Origin: Struthio camelus
Taxonomy: Eukaryota; Chordata; Aves; Struthioniformes; Struthionidae
Assembly (NCBI RefSeq): GCF_040807025.1
Contig: NC_090942.1
Location: forward strand, 77,295,987-77,359,986
Reading direction: 5' to 3'
Length of the DNA: 64,000 nt
A model generated the notes under the pieces. The model was not told where the DNA came from and did not search any database. It saw only the letters and a program-made list of their open reading frames with translations. Below, one piece after another: positions 13,201 to 27,431 of the stretch. How positions within the stretch are numbered: position 1 is the first letter of the stretch; each line of letters begins with the position of its first letter. Position numbers and translations under genes: made by a program.

Positions 13201-16200
13201 GACTTTTGGTATGTCCCAAGTGGACATTAACACTGTCATTAATTATAATATACTATGCTATACTATATTATTGAGTGCCGACCTGACGCCAGAGGAATCA
13301 GTAAGATTCTTTGCCTCCGGCCTCAGTGTGGCCAAGATCAATATTAAGAATAATAGGCACGTGACTCTTAAAATTGAAATTCAAAGTATAAAAATGGGCC
13401 AGGCATACACAGACATCCTCTCTCTCTCCAGCTAGGCTTTTTTTTGTTTTATTTTGTGTCTTTCTCTTCAGTTAACATTGCATAGATATATGGAGATGTA
13501 TGTATACGGGTGTGTGCATGTATACTTCATCCACTAGAGCTATAGACTGCAGATGAGATAATCGTACCGTAACATTTTTTGCCACTTGTGGATATAGTAA
13601 TCGCTCTTTTAATAAGAGCAAACTTTCTAAAGGTTGCTGCTTTTTTGGAATTAAAAATTTAAGGCATGTACAGCTGTTCATAGCTAAGAGGGAAGAAAAA
13701 TAAAAAATACAGCATTGCTGATGTCTTGCATTCAAGGATTGTGCCGTAGTTAATCACATGGAGAACAAGTTATATCTAAAAACAGCATTTTGGCAAGATG
13801 CTTATGTTAAAACAATTTTTTTTTTGATCGAATAGTTTTTAAATTGCTTTTCAGCATCTTGATGGAAATACAAGACCTATTTACCTATTTTAGCTAAGAG
13901 ATATGGATAGTCACTTTATATTTTAAGAATAATATTAATGATTTTGAAAATCTCAGGCATAGAGTGTTGTAGATTCCTAATGACGTTTCTTATCATTACT
14001 CTCTTTCATGGTGGTTAAATTTAACCATCAGTTAAAAAACTGCAGTTCTTGGTAGCTGTTCAAAAGGAATTTTGCATAATCAAAGGGGTTCATTTTATGA
14101 ACTTAGATTTTGAAATAGTGGTCTAAATTTGATTATATATGTTTGATTTTTCAATTGGAAAAAGTATAACCAAATATTGCTTTTAACCAAATGTTTTAAA
14201 AATTCCTGCAGTGTATGAATAGGTGCTGTTATAATTTTTTTAACTATGTAGCATCTTGCCTGAGGAAGGATCCAGGCTTTACAGACATCACTAATTCTGC
14301 GATAACACTGGGCAGTGCTGTGTTGAGAGATCCCAGAGCTACTTCTGAGCAGGCTGTTTTGTGTGTGGCACAGTCCAGCACCAGGCAAAGGGAATCCTAG
14401 AAATCATCTAAATAAGATAGCAAAGCTGGCAGGACTGACCTAATTGGCTTTTCTTCCAGCTTCTAGCTCCAGGTCCAGCTCTGGCATCTCCACTCAGCAC
14501 TGCTCAGCATGGGGTAAACAAAGCCTAAAAGCTTACTCTCAACAACTTTTAGCCTAAGGAGCTTTATTCACTCAACTAGCTCTATTTAGAATTAGTCTTG
14601 TGTCTAAGTGAGTATTTGCACTCAGAGTCTACAAGGTAGGACTATGCTCCGCAGATTAAAGTGCTTCTTTGATTAATGGTTAAATGAAAGTTTTAACAGC
14701 TTGTGTCAGCACAAGAGTTCTGCACTGGAAGCAGAACATTTGAGAGACAACAGACAAACAGATGGAGCCACAGGCAAAGATTTCAGTTTTTAGCAAAAGT
14801 TTCCAGCATCAAAATTGTACTGAGATATTTTGCAGATTTGTAGTTAAAAAATCACATAGAAGGGATCTGCACCTCAATTTTAAATCCATCACATATTTAG
14901 TGCAACAATCTTAGTCAAAATATTTCTTAAAGAAATGCATGAGATTATTAACGGTAGAAAAGGTATTAATAGCATTTTCTTGTGTACATATTTCAATAAA
15001 CACTAAAGAAGCACCAACTTCTTTTTACCTCGCAGACGACACTGCAGTGCAAAGGGCATATGCTGAAATTTCGTAACAAATACAAACAGTAATGACTGGC
15101 TGAGCAGAGCTCCTGCCATGGCAATAGGAAACTTGGCTGAAGAGCAAAGCCAGGATAAACATATGAATTCAGCAATCACTTAGCTTAAGCAAAGCCATAC
15201 GCAAACAGCTGCAAACTTTACTAAACAGATGTGACTTTTGAAAACTCAGGATACCGCTTCCAGCTTTTTAAGCTCTGCCTATCAGTTCTCAGCGTTCTCT
15301 CCTTATTGTCACTGTGTATCTTTAGCAATTAACTTACTTTCTACAGGCCCATAAACTGAAATGGAAACTATTTCCAATCTGCCGTTGAAACTTGCACCAC
15401 TGTACAGGAAAAAATGGAAAGATTCACGGGGTCAGAAGGAGAACGAGCAAGGGAGCCCAGTTTGGTTGACTAGCACGAACGAGGGTCTCTGGAAATGACC
15501 GTGTTACTTGTGATCTAGCTCAAAATGAATATTGATCATTCAATCCTGAAGCTGCCCTTTTCAAATAGCTGTGATCATTCCACGCACTAAATTGTGATGA
15601 AACAGAAGAGTAATTATTGGTTGGGATTTGAGTCCCCCAGTTTATTTCAGTATGTACGCTTCTCTCCTTAAGCCTTTACGTGAAAAAAGAATGAGTTTAG
15701 CACCCTTGTTTGGCTTGTATTTCCAAAGTGTGAAAGGGAGTTAGGTGCCATCTCTTATTGCATTTCCATGAGAAGTGAAGGCCTTGCCCTTTTCTGCTGC
15801 TTTGAAAATATCAGCTCTTCAGTCACTCGCGCATAACCTACATATAACAAGTCTCAGTGTCAAGACAAGTGAAGATTAAAGCACAGTTGGACTCAACAAA
15901 ACCGACATTTTTCATGTTCCAGATTTATGAGACAGCCCCCAAAGTCATAACAGGTGATTCGGAGCTGTGTCTCACCTCATCTTCTTCTGAATAAGGAGGA
16001 TTCAAATGGGTTTTTACCCAGTCTCCGTAATAAGAAAACGGGAGTGAGACTGACTTGACCTACAAAATCTCATTATCTGGCTTTTAATTTGAGGATATTC
16101 ATGGGACTACTCTGTACAAGTACATCTGAGATACCAGTTAATTGAATTTAAGACTAGGAAGAGTAATTAGATCATCCAATCTGAAAATCTGCTAGGATAG

Positions 16201-17835
16201 CACGGGTGTTACTGCTGTTGGAGCTAACCAACTTGTATTGCTGTGGGGTCTTTTTTGTTAACTGCAGCTGTGGGAGGGAATTTTTTTTTTTTTTTATCTT
16301 TTACTAATGTTAAACTAATCTGGATTAATAATATTGCCAATGGAATTTCTATGCTCGAAAGTCTACCACAGCACACAATAAAAATAAGACTTAGTTTAGG
16401 TAATTTTAGGTAGAGGTATATGTGTACCTGTAGACTCTGTACATCTGCAAACATTACCTCCTGAACCTACATGTTTGTCTTCTTACAGAAGCAGAAACTT
16501 GGATGTGGGCATTGAATGACCCTGTTCCAAGGTCATGCTAAAAGGTCTTAGTTGCTAGTCCATGGATTGTTTCATGCTGTGCTCTCTTCTCCACTCTTTG
16601 CCAAGTTTGCAAACGCAGGCTATAACATGGGACCAGCTGTGATCATGTTTGTTTTGTAGTATGTAAGTACTTGCAGCTCAGATAGATTGTGAGGTGACCC
16701 TCCCAGTAAGATTTATATGTTTGCAGCATGCAGTTGAAGGTACTGTGCAGATGGGAGGAGGTGTTTGTAATGCTCAGGTCTGTGAGAACCTCAAGGTAAT
16801 GAGTGGTCCCCACCAGGGGAGCTTTTACCAGCAGGCAGGAAACAGAAAATGCTGAGCTGAGAACAAACAAACTAGGACAACTTTTGGAATCAAGATTCTT
16901 CTTCAGATTTTTAGTTCAAAATCAGTCAGAGGTAAGGCCAAACTCAAATACTTGCCTGATACTTTCAGTGGCGTGACAAGGCTGAGCACATTGGCCCCAA
17001 GAAACTAAATTTCCCATAAAATCTCGTGCCTTTGGAAAGTGGGCACAAGTGAACCATCTTCACTGCAGTAGATCTGCTTCTTGGCAGTGGTTTGGCAGAT
17101 GGACGGACTCCAGTGCTTTAACCCCAGTGCCTAGACCTTCATCTGCTCTTGCCGTGGCTGGTGGGAGATTCTTCTTGATCTCACAAGGAGCTAGAGCAGG
17201 CCTCTTTAATTACATTAAAGATGCATTCGGAAACATATGTATTGATGTAGAAATTTTTGAAACCCATGGAAGAGAAAGAAATTAACAGGGAGCCCTTACA
17301 TCTCTATTTATATTTTAAGTTACATTGTACATACAAGGATACGAAGTTGAACAATCATCAACTAGCCTGGCGCAGTCCGATTTTACTGCCTTGCTACAAA
17401 CTACCTGTGTGACCTTGGGGAATTTGGTTAATACGGCTATCTCTGTTTCTCACCTGTGGAAACAGGGCTCAAAGTACTTCCACACTTCAAAGGCCTTTTG
17501 TGAGAATGAATGCTCAACCATTGTGGGAAAGGGGATTATAAAGTGCACACCACGGAGGAACACCAGACATTAGTGATACTCTGCTAGTTTTCTCAGGAAA
17601 GCAGCACATATGGAGAGTTAATAATTGCCAAATGCAATTATTTCCAAGCTAGAGGCTACATTTACGAACTACGCACAGAGTAGATAGATAACGTCATACC
17701 GGTATAAGGAAATCAATATTGTGGTAGCTTGTACTCTAGCCCAGGGATGGGCTGGAAAGTTCTTGCTAATATGTTAACGGATTAGTATACAGTTGGATTA
17801 AAACCAAACTATTGCAGAAGGCACAATGCGAAAGA

Positions 17836-17860
17836 GTCTAGGGTGCATAGTCTAGGGTGT
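17836..17860. repeat. Direct repeat of an 11-bp word
   Basis: The word AGTCTAGGGTG occurs twice, about 14 bp apart. It is probably a small local duplication with no evident function. Confidence 0.5.
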
Positions 17861-20449
17861 CTCTGCAGAAGAGCGTTGGGGAATGCCGGAGTGGTAGGAT
17901 GTGAGGAACTCAAAAATTATATTGTGTGCTGTTGTTTGCTGCTTTTGGCTCATTGCCTGATGGGGAGAGTTGGAGCCTTAAAGTAATGATTTTTTTGGTA
18001 CCTGTCTATTTGAAAAGCAGAAAATAAGCATGATTAGCCAAGCCTGAGATGCTTATGAGAAACTGCACTTGCAAGTAGCAACACTGTTTTTCAGCCTGAC
18101 TCATTAAAGTCCAATCAATAGCTGGGACACAGCTGCTGAGTACGAAACCAGCAGATGGAGTTGATCTGTGATTTCCTAAAGAAAACGAGAACTTGTGAGT
18201 GCATTAGTCGTACGCTTCTGTTACTGCAAACACTGTTTATATTGAAATTTCACCAGATTGACAGTAAGTCTGAGTTCTAACTGTGACTTGACTTTTTTAA
18301 ACTTTTGGAGGAAATTGCATGTGAAGATGAGTTTTGTGCTAAAAATAAAGTCAGTGCTGTGCTGCTATCTATAGTATTTCCTGTTTCGCAATAGTCCACC
18401 CAGCTGTACTCTGTATAGCTGAATATTAAATCCCAAATAATGATGCACAGAAGACATAATTCTGCAATGCAACACACTGCCAACGGCAGCTGTAGATTCA
18501 CTATCCTCACACGTTAATTGACTACAGAGGTTTCTCTCAAATCAGTGTAAGACTAGTGTCCTACTGACAAGAATTGCATGGCCAAAACACACCTCTGGGG
18601 AATTCCAGGTTTACATGTGGGATTGCTGGGAGCTGAAACAGTCACCCACACTAGTCATGGCACAAAGACAGCGCTCCGACTTGGCCACAAAAAGCGCTCA
18701 GGTTTATCTGAAATTCTGCAAAATGTTGGTCCCAGTTAGTAGAAAGCACATGGGAATGGCAGAGCTAATGCAAAATCCCCTGTTTTCATTCACCAACTTG
18801 TGTGAGTAACAGAGGGAGGAAATGTAGAAGGAACGAACCCCACTAGGTTCAAGAGCAGCTCCAGGACCAGAAAAGGATGTGCAGCAGTAGGCAACCTGAA
18901 ACGAAACACACTTTCTCATAGCCTCTTCCCCCATTTCCCACCTTTTTTCCTCTTTAGATTAAATATATTTCTTGTTCACGCTCCGTGTACTGGCTTCTTC
19001 TGACTTTCACAATGGTTGGATATGGCACAGAGCAACCCCAGCTCCAGTCCTCTCTCTGGTCAAAAATTAACGTATTATGAAACAGTGGACCTGCTGTTGC
19101 TCACATTATCAAAAGATTGCCCTCTTACATGTTAAGAGTCTCACAGTAAGAGGTGAGTGTCCTAAAATGAATGCCCTCTTTCCCCAGTGCTGCACATCCT
19201 CAGATTAACCAGTAAGAAGTTGGCAAGTCTCTTGTGTGAGTCTTCATCTGGCAGTAGAGATTGCTGCTCAAGATGCCATTAGCTGAGTGGCCTCTGCCGT
19301 TTCCCCAGTTTCCGCTAGCTTTTGGCGAGAGAACGCAGCATCAGGGACTTCAGCCTGGGTCTCCTGCCTGGCAGCCCAGAGAGCCACGGCAGGCTTGCCC
19401 TGCCACCCACCTCTGCTCCTCTCGTGCACCACAGTTGGAATAGCACCGGCTAGGTGCACTGCCACCTCTGCACCACATCTGTTGAAACTGTTTCCGTCAT
19501 TGGCATCATTTGTGGTTTTGTTCAGATTTCTCTTTAATTGTTAAAGATTGTCCTAGGTCTTTTCATGTCCCACCAATCCATCTTTCAAAGTAGTATAGCT
19601 ATTGCATTTGTCTTGAAATGCTTCTGGCTGAGGATTCAGAATAGGTGCTGCATTCTGGCCCCAGGTGTTGAGGGGCAATGGCTTTCTCTGGGGCCCAGAA
19701 GAAGACGTTTTCCATAGCGTTTGTGAGAGTCACTAGAAATGGTGCACGTCCATCCGAGATGCACGTCAGCATGACGTCTCCCATTTTGAGAGTGCACTAA
19801 GCCTTGTTCTCCCTTCTTCGCCTCCCAGGCTAACTCCTCGCACTCTCATGCATCCGCATAGCAACAGGTTGTGCAATCCCACTGAGTTGTTCTCGCAATA
19901 ATATTTTATTGATGCTGGAAGTTCAGATCATTATTAACAGAGGTTATTTCCGCCTGTGAGATTCCAAAAGCTCTCGGCAGACCTGCGCAGTGATCAGGCT
20001 AGCTGCTTCCCCGCCAAAAGCAAATTCCAGTGTAAATAAACGTGGAAACTCAACACTGAGCAGAAGGAGGCTTCACTTCCACTGCCCCTTTTTTTTGGAA
20101 ATGCCATTGCTAGGTTCAGGGCTGGATGAGATGCATTTTTCAAAACTGCCTGAAACTCGTTTTGGTGGATGCCGGTGGGGGCCTGCCTCCCAGCCTTCCT
20201 TTGATGTGTGCCTCCCACTCAAGGCAGGAGCAATCAGCTGCATAATTTTTACGAAAAGCAGGAGTACGGCTTGCCTTAATGCTCTTCTATATGTAAAACA
20301 AGACATGTTTAATTCAAAAATACCACCACATGCATAATGCAGTTTTGGTAGCTGACAGCCCAAACTGATCACTCTTGCCTATAGGGACTCGGTGGGCTGA
20401 ACGATGAAAGGCATACGTTTTTAAGTCCTTTTTTCACCATAAATGTACT

Positions 20450-21310
20450 TTATCCTAAGAAATATAGCACATACCCTGCTCTGAGGCTAAAATGTCCTCT
20501 GTGGTCCCCTGTGACCGGGGTGAGGCGCCACTTAGGCAGAACTGAGGTCGAACATAGGCCCCCAAAACGGCCACCAGCCAAAACGTCCCTCCACCACACC
20601 CGTGGCTGCTTGGTATTAACCCGGTGGGGTAGGTGCGCGGGTGCTGTGCCACGTCCCCAGCCAGCCCGGCCACCCACCGAGGAGCAGCCAAGACGTGAAG
20701 GGCCGGAAGGGAAGCGGGGCCGGGAGCGCGGTCAGACCCACAGCAGCCGGCCGCCGCCATTTCACGGGCGCCTTTGGCGGCGCGAAGGGCTTTGCGCCCG
20801 CCCTGGCTTTTCCCGACACCTCTCCGCTGAGTCCGTGCCACTCCTGGCGGTGGCAGCCAGGGTGGGGAACGGGTCTGGGGGGAGGCTTGAACGTTTTGGG
20901 GTGGAGGGGGTGATATTTTTAACACGGACCTGGCTCACCCCCACACCAGCAGGAGAGGGGGCCACCAGCAGGCCTCCCCCCCCCACCCCCCCCCGCCGCC
21001 CGGGGCCACCATTTTGCGACTGGGCTCCCTCGACGGCGTCTCATCGCCTCACCTCCCCCCATCAGCGCCCCGGCCCTGCACCCCGGCGGGCTCCCTCGTC
21101 CCCTGGCTCATAACCCGGCGGCAGCTCCCTGTCGCGGGCCGCCAGCGCCCGCCACGTGGCTCGTCGCCCGGGTGGCCCCCGGCCGCCATCAGCCCCCTCC
21201 CTCCCTGCGAGGGGCTCCGGCCCTGGCAGCGCCATGCTGGCACCCCGCAGCTGCCCGGGGTGCCGCAGGCTGAGCCGCGAGGTGCCCCTACACGCCACTG
21301 ACGGTATGTT
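20450..21310. promoter_or_regulatory. CpG island 1, orphan promoter candidate
   Basis: GC content and CpG density rise sharply from about 20.5 to 21.3 kb, then fall back to AT-rich DNA. CpG stays moderate to about 21.87 kb. Housekeeping-promoter motifs are visible: CCGGAAG (ETS type) near 20703 and GCCGCCATTT (YY1 type) at 20754-20763. Possible first-exon donors exist in both directions: GTATGT at 21304 and GTGAGC at 21605 on plus, and GTAAGT at 21553-21558 on minus. Long open frames on both strands are rich in Pro, Arg, Ala and Gly, as expected from composition, and none resembles a known protein. It could be an upstream alternative promoter of the next plus-strand gene, a long non-coding RNA promoter, or a bidirectional promoter. 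Confidence 0.7.
20754..20763 (-). promoter_or_regulatory. YY1-type motif
   Basis: GCCGCCATTT on plus is AAATGGCGGC on minus, which matches the YY1 core AANATGGCGGC. At YY1-type promoters this element usually sits just downstream of the start in the direction of transcription, which would favour a minus-strand transcript here. That directional reading is an inference. Confidence 0.45.
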
Positions 21311-21325
21311 GTATTAATTTACTTG

Positions 21326-21341
21326 ATAATAATAATAATAA
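21326..21341. repeat. Short (AAT)n microsatellite
   Basis: About five ATA/AAT units lie just beyond the CpG island edge. It is a simple repeat. Confidence 0.8.
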
Positions 21342-24300
21342 CGCACTTAATAATTTACTGAAGTTCTCTGTTGTGCTGGCTGCAGGGCGTACGACCAGCT
21401 TCCCACCTGCCCCCTTCCCTGTCTCCAGGAGGGGTCACGCGCCACCGCAGAAAACACATGGCTCTGAGTTCGGCGCGTCCCTCAGGCGCCAGAGCTTCTG
21501 TACTCTTGTTTTCATTTCACGTATCTCATTCTCCGCCAGCGAGGGTGCCATTACTTACACACGCATGAATCCTTTCGACTGAAAATAAACGCGGGCGTGA
21601 GGAGGTGAGCGAAACACAAGCCGGCTTGCCTAAGCCTGCGAGAGGCGACCCGGGCTGAGCTTGTGTTGAAGCAGGGCCAGCTGGGCAAAGAAACGCGTTT
21701 CCCCCTCTCATGCGAGAATGCGAAAACTGAGAATTTGTTTGGTGGGGTGGAGCTGGACGTTGGTCGACTTTGCAGGGCTTGGGTAAGGGCGGAAGACCAG
21801 CGCACCCAGGTAGTCCTGGCGGGTGTCCATGTACTCTTTTGCTGCAATTCGTGACCCAGGTCTCAGTACGCGTGCTTCATTTGAAAACATTTTCTCCTTC
21901 AACTAACCACTCATGCAGTTACAAATGTGCTGAATGCAGAAGAAACAAGGGGAAACTTATCCTGGTATGTTTTTCATCAAAATGAGCTAACTGAGAATCA
22001 CTCCTAGTTAGTGAATTGGTCACCGTGTCCCCCAAAACTTAAGCGCTAATAGAGGTGATGCATTCATTCCTCTTTTTTATTCACAGCTTAGAGAGAAACA
22101 CGAGGTTTTTGCTCTTAATTCCCTGTTAGTGTCTCAGCTTGGAACTTATGGCTATTTTTTTTTCAGATTATTCAGCATGTTCAGCTCCAATATTCTTTCT
22201 GCACATGTAGACAAATGCACTGTTATCAAAGGCTGTCTCAGTTCAGCCAATTCTTATTCCAGCTGCTCAGATGGTAGCTCCAGGAGCTCAGCGATTTTAT
22301 GTTCTTTGAACCTTTAACAGCTAACGTTTATGGTTTTCACCCTGGATTTTATTTAATTCATTTTTAAAAACATATTAAACTTAAGTTTTAATACCCAGTA
22401 TAAGGATTTCCTGCTTTATTTTAAATAGGCTTACGTCTAATGCAGAGTGTTGAATTATTAATGAATCCAGTTTAAGTGTTTACATAGATAGATAGATACT
22501 TTAAAAGAAAACAAGAATTTTAAATATCACACCCAAAGTCTTTATTTTCCTAAGATTACAGCAGAGATTTATGTTTGCAAAACACATGGCAAAAGACACT
22601 GGTTACTTCTGATTCATGTTTTAGCTTAAATGTGGAAATGTTGCTCCTCAGCAGCCTAAGACGGATTAGAACTTCTTTTGAATGTTCCTTGCATGTGTCT
22701 TGTATATGAATTAAGACCTCGTATCTGAACTTCCTGACATTTTGGTTGAATTTTAAGATGGTTTATGGCAATGCTGTATGATGTTATACAAGAAACCATC
22801 TGAGTATGGAGAACTGGAGAATAAGTTATTTGGAAATACGTAAGTAGTTCTTTACTATTCCTACTACTTTGGATTATCCACAGACGTTAAGAAGAAAAGG
22901 AAATAACTCATCACTTACATTTTGAAGTTTCTTTAAGAATGGTTTTAAGATAAATATTTATTTTACAAATGGAAGACAGTACTATAGAAAATGAACACAG
23001 CTGTCCTCACTGAAAGGTACTTTCCACTCTTTGAAAAGAGTTGAAAAGATTTGGTGAAAAGGATGGTGCATCTCAGTCTGTTACCTGAAATAAAGGAGAG
23101 CTGCTTCTTTAAAGATGTTCTCAGAAGTTTTCGGCACAAAGACAAAAGAACACAACAGGTCAGCTGATGCAGAATTGCAACCCTGATGCCTGTGCATTAG
23201 CAAATTGTGCATTAATGAGCTGACAGGGCTAGTAAAACCATTTTGTATGATGGTGTTTAGCCAACGAGAAGTGACAGCTGCAGGTATTTCTGTGAAGCCA
23301 AGCTGCCAGAGGAGGTGTGCCTTCCACCTTCTGCAAAATTAGAGTGAGAGTATATTTAATTTCGTCTGAGATGCACCTTGGTTTATCCACCCCTATTTTG
23401 CTTTGTTATGCTCGCCTGTTTTCTATTCCTTACATTTTCTTTTATACCTGAGTTTAACCTTTCATTGTTCTCAAATTCACTTACTTCTGCAACCCCCATG
23501 CAGCCTGTCCGTCTCATCTTTACAAACGGAGGCAGCGGCAGCAGGCTATCTAAAAAGAATTAAGAAGGTACAGCTCAACAAGAAAGAGTGGCCCTCTAGC
23601 CTGGCAGTACTTCTGTGCTATTTGTTTGCCAATGTGCATTCACCCTAGCACAGCCTTCACTTCCTCTGTTATTCAGTACTGCTTTGACCAGATTTAAAGG
23701 TGGACAGGCATCAATGTATTCTCGTGAAATAGCTCAATACTCAAATTCCCTTTTTCAATATTAATTTACTGAGCTCCTGTTCTTGGAATACTTTTTTTTC
23801 ATGAAAATTCTAAACATTCATCTCTTCATCCCAAATTCATTGCTGTTTTTATCTCAAAATGTTAAAATCAGCAGTTTGTTTGAGATGGAAGTTAAAACAT
23901 GTAACCAGCTTCAGTGGATACATTGCTGAGTAAATGAAATCTGAAAAAGCATTCTGACATTTTAGATTTAAATTATCTTTGTAATAACTTCAGTAAGATA
24001 TTCAGATGGCGTTGTAATGGGAGGGAGCTGTTAACCAGTAGGTAGCTGAGATTCCGTTCATCCTAGGTACCTTTTGACAATAATGCAGAAGAGTGGTTTT
24101 AATTAAAATGTTGTCCGTGTTTGTCTTGTGAATGGTCCTTAAATAGTTTCCTCTAAGCAAATAATGTAAATATTTTTAATTCTATAAGGTTAGTGAATTC
24201 CTATTTATAAACTATTCCTATCAGCCATACTAAATCAGGTATGACTTACTCCCCACTTAAACAAAATCCCTTTGCCTATTCCTTTACTTATCCTTAATAA

Positions 24301-25862
24301 ACAAAGGCAGAGCTTAAAAGTGCTGTGGAGAATAAAGATCATTCTGATGCTTTTTCTAACCGAAAAACCCAGTAATCTTCCACAAATAAAAGCTTTATTC
24401 TCCTCGTTCCTAAGGTGTAAACTCCCTGTGTTCTTTCAGGCCTGTATTTTCCATGTTCCTCCCTTTTTTTTCTTTCAGAATAAGATAATCTCTACGTTAT
24501 GCTTGTCTGACACTTTGCCTGGGGCATGGCAGGTGTCACATTGGTTGATACAGTAAGATAACTTGGTCACTATCCTAATCAGCCCCCTAAGATTTTGGTT
24601 ACCACCGCTTGTTTCTCCGGACCAGAAGATCTTAGTAGTTTTGAGAGATTAACTTGCTTGATCCTTGACACCTTAAAGCATGCCTTCCTACCCTGCATGT
24701 GTCAGGGTGAATCAGCCTCGGAGGGGTGTCGTTATTTCCCGTGTCAATGAGTCACAGGCAGAATACATTCCAGAGAAGTCAGTCCAGGAACAAACGAAAT
24801 GCAAGTATCTCAAACTCTTGGAAATGGGAAGCAAATGCAGTTCCTGTTCTCGTCTGAGCAGGATACTGTTGCCTTCCCCGGAGGCCCTTACGGCCCTAGC
24901 ATTTAAGGAATGTCTGAACCTGCATTGTTTTCCTCTTTTGAAGGCCAGTTCTGCGGTGAAAGCATGAGCCTAGGGGCCAGCTGATTGAGCTAATTGTTCC
25001 TGAGCTTTGACACTGAGTCATGCGTGATCTTGAGTAAGGCACTACAGTTGTGTCTACAGTGTGCCAGACGGAGATATCTGCTACTGGGGAACTGGGTCAG
25101 GCGCTGCACCTTGGCGGCTTTTTCCAGCGAGGAGGCAGAGTGAGTTAGCCCAGGGACAGGACGGCTTGAATGCAACTATTGGGCTACTCTGTGTTGTGTG
25201 AACGCACCACCTGGCTCAAAGGGGTCTCTGTACGGTGTGACACTCCACCTTAGATATATTATTTACTTCTTTACCCCTTGCTTTCTTCATTGTCACTATG
25301 GAGAGAATGTTTTAGTTTCAACCTTGTGTGACATAAAGGCATGCAATGTTTTGAGATTCTCTTAAGAAAAACACTCTGTCACTGTACAAGTGCTTTTCCA
25401 GCTGAAGAGCCCTCCTGGAAAGGTTTGGAATTTTTAGCAGATCTATAAAAAGACTACATTCAGTAGCACCTGCAATTTTTTATTCTGGTGCGATCTGGCA
25501 GCTGACGGTTAGAGCAAATTGGACCAAAAGATGTGCTGGGTGAGTGTATGGGAAACTGAGGAAAAAATTAAGGTGGCAGTCTTCACACAGTTCCCCGGTG
25601 GGAATCACCTTCCCACATGGAAATGCGAAGGTGATGATGATGAGAACTGGAGGATGTTAACGCCATGTCTATACGTTAACAGTTCTAGGCAAAATGGAGC
25701 AATGTTACAAACTGAATTTCTTAGAACGGTTTTTAGTAGCCGCCAGGAGAAACGTGCACATTTTGTTGCAACCCGCTGTATCCACTGGGCCTCCTTTTCT
25801 CTGATAATGTTTTGCAGTACTTCATAGACTCAGGTATTTGCCTTGCTGATCATTGTGCAAGC

Positions 25863-25864
<2 letters not shown>

Positions 25865-25895
<31 letters not shown>

Positions 25896-25906
25896 TGTGT
25901 GTGTGT
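25865..25906. repeat. (TG)n microsatellite
   Basis: This is an almost pure TG dinucleotide repeat of about 42 bp, broken once by an extra G at about 25889. It is likely length-polymorphic. Confidence 0.95.
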
Positions 25907-27411
25907 ATTTAAGTGGAGCTGTGCTTATTTGGTACATTCCACAGAGAGGTCTATCAGTAAAAGTTAGAGCTACTACCTATACACCTTTTTCTGATTACTG
26001 TTACACTACTAAGCTGCTGAATATTTTTTCTGGGTCTAAATCTAAACACTCCGAATACTTAAAGGGTTTCTGACTAGCTCTTAATCTAGTAGTCTTTACC
26101 AAGTATTCCAGAAAGCAACTACTGAACATAAGTAGAATTATCTTCTGATACAGACTGAATGCTCTGAAAACTGCATTTGCATGAACCTAATGAATATTGC
26201 ATCCCTGTTAAGGTACACTTATAGCTAAATGTGTGAGTGGGAGACCTCAAGGGAAAGAAAAATAATGTTTTGTAGCTCTGCAGAAATTGAAGAATGCAGA
26301 ACTTACTTTTAAACTGCAATCTCCCCTTTCCTCTTTTTAATGATAGCAATCATCCATAGTAAAGGGAAGACAAAGCCCATCTGAAATACCAAATCTTTCC
26401 AACAGTTACACCATTATTACCAAACGCGTATGTATTCCTCTATTTATGCTGTACTTCCTATTCATGCCAGGAGGTTGCCTATTACACATTTTATGTAAAT
26501 AGTGCTGCTGCTGCTTCTCCTTAGTAGTAGTATTTTGTGTGAGTCACACAGCTGCACACTGAAACTTCTCTGAGGTTCATCTCCGTGTTCAGGCTGGAGA
26601 AGTTCCTGCAGCTAATTACTTTTTCAACTGCAAAGTTTTATGGAAAGCTTTCTTGCCCACTTGAAAAGAACTTGAGCTTACTTTTTCCTGGCGACACTTC
26701 AGTTCAGGGACTAGCTGCACAAGGTTCCCAGATAAGACAAAATACTCCAGACTAGCCATCTCAGTAGGCTGCAGTTGGCCACACTGAGCAACATGCCCAA
26801 GACAGCAGAGATGATGCAAGTGTGAGATGGCATCTTTTCTCCAGCACTCTCTGGAGGCTGAGTTTTATCCAGCCCTCAGGAAGACTCTTCACAGACCGAT
26901 TTCACTATTAACCCCTCCACCTCAGATTCTCAAGTGTAAAAGTGATGTGCTCTGCCTCCTCATGCTGCAATCTCGCCAAATACTACAGCTGAAGACTTTT
27001 GGGCCTGCTGGGTAATCTAGCCTCAGAGGATAAGGGGCGCTTAAAACAATGCCGGACACAGAAGTAGATGGGTCACTTGTTAAATAGCATTCTTCCTTCT
27101 GAGAGACTTAAACAAGAAACTCCAGGGCGCATCTCCCTGCCTGAAGCATTGCTGCACTGGACTGATCTTTCTGGCCAGCACAGCAGAATCAACACAACAT
27201 CCCTTTGGAGAGTCCAAGAGTCGATTGAGTGTGCTAGGCTTTTCTTACCATGTTTGTAAAAGCTTAGCTGGGAGAAGCAGGGATAGAATAGCTATGGGCA
27301 GAAGTATGACAGTTCTGGGGGTATACTTTGGGGGCATTTTGTGCTTAGGCTGCTATGGAGTGAGTTGATGCTTTTGGCACTGAATTGAATCTCCTCTCCT
27401 CCTCTCCTTTT

Positions 27412-27431
27412 TCGGAAGGGATCGGAAGGGA
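27412..27431. repeat. 10-bp tandem duplication with GGAA cores
   Basis: TCGGAAGGGA occurs twice in perfect tandem. Each copy carries a CGGAAG core compatible with ETS factors, but there is no promoter context. Confidence 0.6.

Larger units (their letters stand above)
6936..20449. other. AT-rich intergenic DNA without a supportable gene
   Basis: About 13.5 kb lie between the BMAL2 end and the first CpG island. Open frames here are short, lack family motifs and do not chain by splice sites. No tRNA, LTR or CR1 end was recognised. GC content rises locally at about 19260-19460 without a credible exon. In mammals SMCO2 lies in the equivalent interval; I saw nothing resembling its coiled-coil and single transmembrane layout, but short divergent exons could be missed. 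Confidence 0.55.

Noticed and set aside
20455..20925. Minus-strand open frame containing MAAAGCCGSDRAPGP at the YY1 motif
   Set aside because: It resembles a first coding exon, but no good donor ends it and the sequence has no recognised relative. Kept only as a hint on island direction.
20511..21113. 200-codon plus-strand open frame in CpG island 1
   Set aside because: Rich in Pro, Arg, Gly and Ala, with equally long frames on the other strand. This is expected from GC composition, and no family motif is seen.
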